From an uncultured Sphingomonas sp. (GTDB lineage Bacteria; Pseudomonadota; Alphaproteobacteria; Sphingomonadales; Sphingomonadaceae): a stretch of 5,056 nucleotides of DNA. Position numbers and translations under genes: made by a program. The notes beneath the pieces are model-generated. The model was not told where the DNA came from, ran no database searches, and was given only the letters and a program-made list of their open reading frames with translations. The stretch lies in assembly GCA_934555855.1 (NCBI GenBank), contig CAKTFL010000188.1, forward strand, positions 1 to 5,056, in the 5' to 3' direction. Positions 1 through 5,056 of this stretch are shown here, piece after piece; the stretch's first letter is position 1, and each line of letters opens with the position of its first letter.

Positions 1-1139
1 ATGCACAGCTGCTCAACAATCTGGCGGCGCACAGCCACGGCATGTCGATCGGGCCGAGCGACCGCTGCATCTCGTGGCTGCCCTGGTATCACGACATGGG
101 GCTGGTCGGCTGCTTCCTGTCGCCGGTCGCCAACCAGGTATCGACCGATTACCTGAAGACCGAGGATTTCGCGCGGCGCCCGCTCGCCTGGCTGGACCTC
201 ATAACCCGGAACCAGGGCACCACCCTCTCCTACTCACCCACTTTCGGCTACGATATCTGCGCCCGGCGCATGTCCTCGCAGATGAAGGCGGCGGAGCGGT
301 TCGACCTGTCGCGCTGGCGGGTGGCCGGCAACGGCGCCGACATGATCCGCCCCGACGTGATGCAGAGCTTTGTCGACGCCTTTGCCGACGCCGGATTCAA
401 GGCATCAGCCTTTCTCCCCTCCTATGGCCTGGCTGAGGCGACGCTTGCTGTGTCGCTGATGCCGCCTGGCGAGGGCATCCGGGTCGAGCTGGTCGAGGAG
501 ACCGAACTGTCGGGCGGCGGCATGGGCAGGGATCGCCCGCAGCGGTTCCGCGCCATCGTCAACTGCGGCAAGCCGGTCCGCGACATGACCGTCGAGATTC
601 GCGAGGAGGACGGCACGCCCCTGCCCGACGGCGCGATCGGCAAGCTATGGTGCAAGGGTCCGTCGGTGATGGTCGGCTATTTCCGCGACCCGGATGCGAC
701 CACGGCGTGCATGACCGATGGCTGGCTCGATACGGGTGACATGGCCTATATGTCCGATGGCTATATCTACATCGTTGGTCGCGCCAAGGACATGATCATC
801 GTCAACGGCCGCAACCACTGGCCGCAGGACATCGAATGGGCCGTGGAGCAGCTGCCGGGGTTCAAGGCGGGCGATATCGCCGCCTTTGCAATCACCACGC
901 CGGGTGGCGAGGAAACGCCCGCGGTTCTCGTCCAGTGCCGCTCGTCGGACGAGGGAGAGCGCGTCCGGCTGCGTGACGAGATCCGCGAGCGGGTCCGCTC
1001 AGTCACGGGCATGAACTGTGTCGTGGAACTGATCCCGCCGCGCACCCTGCCGCGCACCAGCTCGGGCAAGCTCAGCCGGGCCAAGGCGCGCAACCTGTAC
1101 CTCGCCGGCGAGATCAAGCCCTACGCGCTTGCCGCCTGA
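1..1139 (+). CDS. Fatty-acyl-AMP ligase (FAAL), 5' end outside window
   Basis: Cytoplasmic enzyme of the adenylate-forming superfamily, expected to convert a fatty acid and ATP to acyl-AMP and pass the acyl group to an acyl carrier protein. The first full codon is at base 3 and 378 codons are present. The family is usually about 560-600 residues, so roughly 190 N-terminal residues, including the ATP-binding Ser/Thr/Gly loop, lie before the window. Seen in order: SWLPWYHDMGLVG (72-110), GNGADMIRP, the A5 motif YGLAEATL (423-446), GWLDTGD with the ATP-ribose Asp (738-740), the hinge stretch GRAKDMIIVNGRNHWPQDIE (777-836) and the C-terminal PRTSSGKLSR whose Lys (1068-1070) is the adenylation lysine. 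WYHDMGL and GRNHWPQDIE are typical of FAALs rather than acyl-CoA synthetases, as is the long segment after the A5 motif. No internal stop or missing key residue is seen, so the truncation is only the window edge. By family knowledge, relatives in Caulobacter and sphingomonads act in sphingolipid synthesis; for this copy that is inference. A polyketide or lipopeptide role is the alternative. Confidence 0.9.
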   Translation, partial: AQLLNNLAAHSHGMSIGPSDRCISWLPWYHDMGLVGCFLSPVANQVSTDYLKTEDFARRPLAWLDLITRNQGTTLSYSPTFGYDICARRMSSQMKAAERFDLSRWRVAGNGADMIRPDVMQSFVDAFADAGFKASAFLPSYGLAEATLAVSLMPPGEGIRVELVEETELSGGGMGRDRPQRFRAIVNCGKPVRDMTVEIREEDGTPLPDGAIGKLWCKGPSVMVGYFRDPDATTACMTDGWLDTGDMAYMSDGYIYIVGRAKDMIIVNGRNHWPQDIEWAVEQLPGFKAGDIAAFAITTPGGEETPAVLVQCRSSDEGERVRLRDEIRERVRSVTGMNCVVELIPPRTLPRTSSGKLSRAKARNLYLAGEIKPYALAA

Positions 1140-1163
1140 AACCCGGCATCCCGGCGAGTGCCG

Positions 1164-1190
1164 CTGCCGGACCGCTTTGCGGTCCTGCAG
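1164..1190 (+). terminator. GC-rich hairpin after the FAAL gene, terminator-like but without a T tract
   Basis: Twenty-four bases after the FAAL stop there is a perfect 7-bp stem, GGACCGC / GCGGTCC, with loop TTT (1169-1185). It is extended by four more pairs (CTGC / GCAG) beyond one C/T mismatch. The following bases (ACGGAAATAC) contain no run of T, so this is not a canonical intrinsic terminator. It could end transcription with help, protect the 3' end of the FAAL mRNA, or separate FAAL transcription from the downstream signalling gene. The stem is clearly visible; its function is inferred. Confidence 0.5.
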
Positions 1191-1257
1191 ACGGAAATAC
1201 GTCCATCATGGGCGGGGTGCAAACGATCCGCTAACCTAGTCGGGCTATTCCGGCCGG

Positions 1258-3624
1258 GTGAGCACCGCAACCGAAACGACCGCACCATCCGCCCGCTCCG
1301 CCACCGACGTGTCGTGGCGAACCCTGTTCGGCCTTCGGGACGGCGACGATGCCGCCGAATGGGGCCGCATCCGGGCGGGCCAGCTTCATGCGGTACGCCG
1401 GTTGGCCCTGTTCCTGCTGGGCGCGAACCTGGTCGCCGCCGCGCTCATGGTGTCGCTGTTCGCGCACGTGCTTGGGCCGGCGGTGCTGGGTGGATGGGCG
1501 GCGCTGCTCGCCCTGGTCGCGATCGGCATCGCTGCTCGCCGGCTGAGGACATCGCCGGAAGGTGACGGCTATGCCACCGCTCAGGACGTCCGCAACACGG
1601 CGCTGGAGGGGGTGGCGCTGGCGGCGATCTGGTCAATCCCGCCGCTGCTGTCGATGGCAACGCCCGGTAAGGCGCCGGCGTTCGGGCTGTGGGTCGTTCT
1701 GTCGCTGCTGATGACGGCGGTTACCACCGCACTGGCGCCGCTGGCCCTCGCCACGCTGCTGTTCCTCGGCACACTGGGCGTGGTGGTCAGCGTCACCGTC
1801 GCGCTGGAGGGCTCACCGGCGGCAGCTGCGGCCATTGCCCTGTTCACCTGGCTGCTGGCCATTGCCAGCGTCAGCCGTGCAAGGTCGCTGGTGGCGATCC
1901 GCGCCGCGGAGATGGTGCTGGGCGAGCGCAACGAGACGGTCAGCCTGTTGTTGCGCGAGTTTGAGGAACACGCCGACGACTGGCTGTGGGAAACCGATGC
2001 CGCTCGCCGGGTGGTAAAGGCCAGCCCGCGCTTCGCCTATGCCTGCGGCTATGATCCGCTGACGATGAACGGGATGGCGTTCCTGCAGGTGCTGTCCGGC
2101 CCCGCCTGGGAGACCGGCGAGTTCGCCGCGGGGCTGCATCAGCTGGCCGAGAAGCTGAAGAACCGGGAAAGCTTCCGCGACCTGCGTCTGCCCGTCCACG
2201 TCAAGGGCGAGGAGCGCTGGTGGGAGATTTCCGCCAGCCCACGCGTCGATGAGCAGGGCCGGTTCTGCGGCTTTCGCGGCGTCGGCTCCGACGTGACGGA
2301 GCAGCGCGCCTCGACAGACAAGATCGCCCGCATGGCCCGCTACGATACGCTTACCAGCCTCCCCAACCGGCTCCAGATCAACGAAACGCTGGCGGATGCC
2401 ATGGTGGCCGCGGAAAAGTGGGGCAGCCGCTGCGCCTTCATGATGCTGGACCTTGATCGGTTCAAGGCGGTCAACGACACGCTCGGCCACCCGATCGGCG
2501 ACCGGCTGCTCAGCCGCGTCGCGGAGCGGCTGAGCGCGCTGATGAGCCAGAACGAGACATGCGGCCGGCTGGGCGGCGACGAGTTCGCGGTGGTGATCCG
2601 CGATGCGCGCGACACCAGCGCGATGGAGGCGCTGGCCCATCGCATCATCGAAACGCTGTCGCGCCCCTATGAGGTCGACCAGCACACGCTGCACGTCGGC
2701 GCGTCGGTCGGGCTTGCCCTGGGGCCGCGTGACGGACGGACGGCGGAGATGCTGATCCGCTCCGCCGACCTCGCTCTGTACCAGGCCAAGGACGCCGGAC
2801 GCGGCGTGTTCCGCACCTATCAGCCGCAGCTTCACAGTGAGGCGGAGGAACGCCGCCTTCTCGAAATGGCGCTGCGAAAGGCGATCGAGAACGGCGAAAT
2901 GCATCTCGACTATCAGCCGGTGGTGGACGCGGGCACCGGCGGCCTGGTCGGTTTTGAGGCGCTGCTGCGCTGGACGCACCCCGAACTCGGGCCAGTGTCG
3001 CCCGCCAAGTTCATCCCGTTGGCGGAGGATGCCCGCCTGATCGAGCCGATCGGCGAATGGGTGATGCGCGCCGCCTGCCGGGAGGCGGCGACCTGGCCCT
3101 CGCACATCCGGGTGGCGGTGAACGTCTCCCCCGACCAGCTCCACAACGTAAATTTCGTGACCGTGGTCACGTCCGCCCTCGCGAACAGCGGCTTGCCCGC
3201 CGAGCGGCTGGATCTGGAGGTCACCGAAAGCGTGTTCATGCATGAGGGGCCGGGTGCGGTGAAGACGCTGGAGCGTATCCTCGACCTCGGCGTCCGGCTC
3301 AGCCTCGACGATTTCGGCACCGGCTATTCGTCGCTCGGCTATCTGTCGCGCACGCGCTTTTCGTCGATCAAGATCGACCGCAGCTTCGTCCAGAGCGCGT
3401 CCAAGGGCGTGCGCGAGGCGATCGCGATCATCCGCGCCGTGGTCGCGCTCGCCAAGAGCCTGGGCATGGCCACCACCGCCGAGGGCGTCGAGACGGAGGC
3501 CGAGCACGGCCTCGTCCAGGAGCTCGGCTGCACCAAGGTCCAGGGCTATTATTTCGGACGGCCCCTTCCCGTGGAGGAGGCCCGTAAGCTCGCCAACCGC
3601 TGGAGCGACGCGCGCGCGGCGTGA
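1258..3624 (+). CDS. Membrane-anchored PAS-GGDEF-EAL cyclic-di-GMP signalling protein
   Basis: Bifunctional-type c-di-GMP turnover protein of 788 residues in the inner membrane. Six hydrophobic segments (about residues 49-71, 74-92, 114-133, 141-159, 162-183, 187-206) form the sensor region. This fits no named MASE or MHYT module I can recognise. A PAS domain follows (about 236-350, with W242 and ending near SDVTEQR), then GGDEF (about 360-525) and EAL (about 537-785). The GGDEF domain has DLDRFKAVNDTLGH (D398, N406) and GGDEF at 439-443, but the I-site position (430-433) reads SQNE instead of RxxD. The EAL domain keeps every catalytic residue: E567 in EALLRW, N622, E654, D684-D685 in DDFGTGYSS, K705, E742 and E745 in EGVE, and Q762. 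Phosphodiesterase activity is therefore likely, and the GGDEF domain may synthesise c-di-GMP or bind GTP as a regulator. An in-frame stop at 1237 makes GTG 1258 the earliest start. There is no clear Shine-Dalgarno sequence, and GTG 1309 is an alternative. A weak -10-like TAACCT lies at 1232-1237, which would give a very short leader. The ligand is unknown. Confidence 0.95.
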   Translation: MSTATETTAPSARSATDVSWRTLFGLRDGDDAAEWGRIRAGQLHAVRRLALFLLGANLVAAALMVSLFAHVLGPAVLGGWAALLALVAIGIAARRLRTSPEGDGYATAQDVRNTALEGVALAAIWSIPPLLSMATPGKAPAFGLWVVLSLLMTAVTTALAPLALATLLFLGTLGVVVSVTVALEGSPAAAAAIALFTWLLAIASVSRARSLVAIRAAEMVLGERNETVSLLLREFEEHADDWLWETDAARRVVKASPRFAYACGYDPLTMNGMAFLQVLSGPAWETGEFAAGLHQLAEKLKNRESFRDLRLPVHVKGEERWWEISASPRVDEQGRFCGFRGVGSDVTEQRASTDKIARMARYDTLTSLPNRLQINETLADAMVAAEKWGSRCAFMMLDLDRFKAVNDTLGHPIGDRLLSRVAERLSALMSQNETCGRLGGDEFAVVIRDARDTSAMEALAHRIIETLSRPYEVDQHTLHVGASVGLALGPRDGRTAEMLIRSADLALYQAKDAGRGVFRTYQPQLHSEAEERRLLEMALRKAIENGEMHLDYQPVVDAGTGGLVGFEALLRWTHPELGPVSPAKFIPLAEDARLIEPIGEWVMRAACREAATWPSHIRVAVNVSPDQLHNVNFVTVVTSALANSGLPAERLDLEVTESVFMHEGPGAVKTLERILDLGVRLSLDDFGTGYSSLGYLSRTRFSSIKIDRSFVQSASKGVREAIAIIRAVVALAKSLGMATTAEGVETEAEHGLVQELGCTKVQGYYFGRPLPVEEARKLANRWSDARAA

Positions 3625-3634
3625 GGCGCCGCGC
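3614..3634. terminator. GC hairpin around the stop codon between convergent genes
   Basis: A perfect 8-bp stem, GCGCGGCG / CGCCGCGC, has the loop TGAGG, so the stop codon of the GGDEF/EAL gene (3622-3624) sits in the loop. It lies at the junction of two convergent genes separated by only 34 bases, where a two-way terminator would be useful. No T tract follows on either strand. The surrounding DNA is almost pure G and C (3611-3644), so a chance stem is quite possible. The pairing is visible; a termination role is inferred. Confidence 0.3.
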
Positions 3635-3658
3635 CGCGCCGCGGACCCGCCTGCCGAC

Positions 3659-4951
3659 TTACCTGATCCGCTCGCCGCCCTTGATCACCGCGGCGGGGCG
3701 CTCCAACAGCCGGACGTTCGCCAGCGGATCACCTTCCACCGCGACCAGATCGCCGAAGCGGCCCGGTGCGATCGTTCCGACGTCCGCCGTCCGGTCCAAC
3801 GCCTCCGCGGCATTGATCGTCGCGGTCCGGATCGCCTGTGCCGGAGTCATGCCCCATTCGACTTGCTTGGCGAACTGAAGCGCGTTGGTGCCGTGCGGAT
3901 ACACGCCGGCATCGGTGCTGAAGATCTGCTTGACCCCCGCCTGTACCGCCGCGCGGAACGTCTCGCGCTGCTTGCGCCCGATCTGGCGTTCCTTTTCCAG
4001 GCTTTCGGGGAACACGCCGTTCTTTGCCCCCTCGGCCAGGATGTAGTCGTCGTCGTAGATGTCCATGCCGAACCAGGCGCCATGCTGCTTGGCGAGACGG
4101 AAGCTTTCCGCATCGGCGAGGCTCGCATGTTCGATCGTGTCGACGCCCGCCCGGAGCGCGTCGTTGATCCCCGCCGCGCCATGCGCGTGCGCGGCGACGC
4201 GCATCCCCAGCATGTGCGCCTCGTCCACCGCCGCCTTGATCTCATCCAGCGTCATCTGCTGGGCGCCGGCGGCATCCGTCTTGGACAGGACGCCGCCCGT
4301 GACGCACAGCTTCACCACCTGCGCGCCGTAATTGCGGATCGTGCGGACGAGCTTGCGATAGCCGTCGGGCGTGTCGGCGATATTGTCATACGGGTGCGGG
4401 CTCGTCCGCCCGAGCGCGAAGGAGGGCGGGAACGCGCCGGAGCCGTCGCAATGCCCCCCCGTCGCGCCCAGCGCCTGGGTCGCGGGGATGATCCGCGGGC
4501 CGGGCACGTAACCGTTCTCGATCCCCTGCTTCAGCCCGACATCGCCGAACGCGTCGGCACCGACGTTGCGGACGGTGGTGAAGCCCGCCTCCAGCGTCCG
4601 CCGGGCATTGGCGACGCCCACCACTTCCCAGAAACTGTCGGTATATTGCAGCGCGTTATAGCCGGACAGGCGCGGGTCGGCGGTCAGGTGGACGTGCATG
4701 TCGATCAGGCCGGGCAGCACGGTCCTGCCCGACAGGTCGATCCGCCGCGCACTGGCCGGAACGATGGGGCGCGCGCCGCCCCGCGTCGTGACAGAGACGA
4801 TCCGCCCGTCAGTGATGACGATCACCGGGTCGTCCAGCGTGCGCCCGGCAACGACATCGACCATGTGCGCGGCCGTGACCACGACCGTATCCGCTGCCGC
4901 CGCCGGTATCGCCGCACCGAGCGCCGCGACCGCAATCATCGTCCTGAGCAT
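3659..4951 (-). CDS. Exported metal-dependent amidohydrolase, prolidase-like family
   Basis: A 430-residue amidohydrolase-superfamily enzyme with a Sec-type signal peptide: M1-L-R-T, a hydrophobic stretch to about residue 18, and probable cleavage after A-A-A-A20 before D21. It should therefore act in the periplasm or outside the cell. The metal and catalytic set appears complete: H86 and H88 in GLIDMHVHL, K214 in VVKLCVTGG (the bridging, probably carboxylated lysine), H255 or H257 in AAHAHG, H275 in TIEHAS and D347 in FSTDAGV. H167 in GATGGHCDG is also family-typical. The C-terminal GRFGDLVAVEGDPL closes the small beta domain, so the protein is full length. By family knowledge, close relatives were mislabelled Xaa-Pro dipeptidases; Caulobacter members cleave dipeptides with C-terminal Arg or Lys, and another relative hydrolyses ochratoxin A. 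The substrate here cannot be read from sequence. The start at 4951 has GGGG 10 bases upstream; the next ATG (M5) would lose that spacing and the basic N-region. The gene converges on the signalling gene. Confidence 0.93.
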   Translation of the reverse strand: MLRTMIAVAALGAAIPAAAADTVVVTAAHMVDVVAGRTLDDPVIVITDGRIVSVTTRGGARPIVPASARRIDLSGRTVLPGLIDMHVHLTADPRLSGYNALQYTDSFWEVVGVANARRTLEAGFTTVRNVGADAFGDVGLKQGIENGYVPGPRIIPATQALGATGGHCDGSGAFPPSFALGRTSPHPYDNIADTPDGYRKLVRTIRNYGAQVVKLCVTGGVLSKTDAAGAQQMTLDEIKAAVDEAHMLGMRVAAHAHGAAGINDALRAGVDTIEHASLADAESFRLAKQHGAWFGMDIYDDDYILAEGAKNGVFPESLEKERQIGRKQRETFRAAVQAGVKQIFSTDAGVYPHGTNALQFAKQVEWGMTPAQAIRTATINAAEALDRTADVGTIAPGRFGDLVAVEGDPLANVRLLERPAAVIKGGERIR

Positions 4952-4957
4952 GTCGTA

Positions 4958-4977
4958 ATTTCCCCTTTAGGGGAAAT
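4958..4977 (-). promoter_or_regulatory. Perfect 20-base palindrome covering the amidohydrolase ribosome binding site
   Basis: The sequence ATTTCCCC-TTTA-GGGGAAAT has perfect 8-bp arms. The outer bases of the centre also pair, giving 9-bp arms around TT in DNA. It ends six bases before the amidohydrolase ATG on the minus strand. In the mRNA the 3' arm supplies the purine-rich GGGGAAA (4965-4959), the best Shine-Dalgarno candidate, which would pair with UUUCCCC in the 5' arm and leave a UAAA loop. It is A/T-richer than its surroundings. It may be an operator for a dimeric repressor, or an RNA hairpin that limits ribosome access. The palindrome is observed; either function is inferred. Confidence 0.6.
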
Positions 4978-4980
4978 ACC

Positions 4981-5056
4981 CTAGACGCGATCCTGCCAGA
5001 ACCGGAAGGCATCTCGTTGCAGCCGGTCGATTTCACGGCGCGCGGCGGGGCCGACC
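4981..5056 (-). CDS. Probable 3' end of an unidentified gene, start outside window
   Basis: Reading the minus strand from the window edge, one frame gives 24 codons followed by TAG (4983-4981): VGPAARREIDRL, then QRDAFRFWQDRV. It looks like the amphipathic helical C-terminus of a soluble protein, and most third positions are G or C. If real, this gene ends 29 bases before the amidohydrolase ATG on the same strand, so the two could be co-transcribed with the palindrome between them. The piece is too short to assign to a family. A rival reading on the plus strand starts at TTG 5017 after GGAAGG (5004-5009) and gives MQPVDFTARGGAD; it would be a divergent gene and needs a rare start codon. I slightly prefer the minus-strand reading. 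Confidence 0.4.
   Translation of the reverse strand, partial: VGPAARREIDRLQRDAFRFWQDRV

Noticed and set aside
1..1139. Reading the FAAL as a broken or truncated gene beginning at ATG 42
   Set aside because: The frame is open to the first bases and the residues before ATG 42 (AQLLNNLAAHSHG) fit the family. The gene simply continues beyond the window.
1158..1565. 135-codon plus-strand frame starting in the spacer after the FAAL
   Set aside because: Most of it overlaps the start of the GGDEF/EAL gene in another frame. The translation is Arg/Pro/Gly-rich low-complexity sequence, and it begins within the hairpin region with no ribosome binding site.
1813..3507. 564-codon open frame on the minus strand opposite the GGDEF/EAL gene
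   Set aside because: It is rich in His, Arg, Asp and Ala with no recognisable motif, which is the usual antisense shadow of a GC-rich gene. The plus strand carries unmistakable PAS, GGDEF and EAL motifs over the same bases.
3863..4984. 373-codon open frame on the plus strand opposite the amidohydrolase
   Set aside because: The translation is Arg-, Asp- and His-rich and matches no family, while the minus strand shows a signal peptide and the complete amidohydrolase metal site.
4809..5036. 75-codon minus-strand frame across the amidohydrolase start and the palindrome
   Set aside because: It runs out of frame through the signal peptide coding region and gives a Gly/Arg/His-rich tail with no motif, so it is a shadow.
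1..5056. CRISPR arrays, insertion sequences, tandem repeats, tRNA genes
   Set aside because: Reading both strands I found no regularly spaced direct repeats, transposase motifs, terminal inverted repeats or tRNA-like cloverleaf.

Overview
The window looks like chromosomal DNA from a high-GC alphaproteobacterium, most likely a sphingomonad (Sphingomonas, Sphingobium or a relative). This rests on the strong G/C bias at third codon positions, a GTG start with almost no Shine-Dalgarno sequence, and the style of the proteins; no marker gene confirms it. I see no mobile element, CRISPR array, tRNA or rRNA, and the coding density is high.

Layout. Positions 1-1139 (+) hold the C-terminal two thirds of a fatty-acyl-AMP ligase (FAAL) whose start lies before the window. 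A 118-base spacer follows. It carries a strong GC hairpin (1164-1190) and possibly a weak promoter. Positions 1258-3624 (+) encode a 788-residue membrane-anchored protein with six predicted membrane segments, then PAS, GGDEF and EAL domains: a cyclic-di-GMP turnover enzyme with a complete EAL catalytic set and an intact GGDEF motif but no recognisable RxxD inhibitory site. It converges, 34 bases apart, on a minus-strand gene (4951-3659) for an exported metal-dependent amidohydrolase of the family once annotated as prolidases. Just upstream of that start codon is a perfect 20-base palindrome (4958-4977) that contains the likely ribosome binding site. The last 76 bases probably hold the 3' end of another minus-strand gene.

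How the genes relate. They do not form one obvious pathway. The FAAL would activate a fatty acid as acyl-adenylate for transfer to an acyl carrier protein. In Caulobacter and sphingomonads such ligases occur with sphingolipid synthesis genes, so the missing upstream sequence is where to look for its partners. The GGDEF/EAL protein is a signalling gene that may have its own promoter. The amidohydrolase probably acts on peptides or other amides in the periplasm.

No previously undescribed multi-gene system is evident. The least explained element is the palindrome over the amidohydrolase ribosome binding site.
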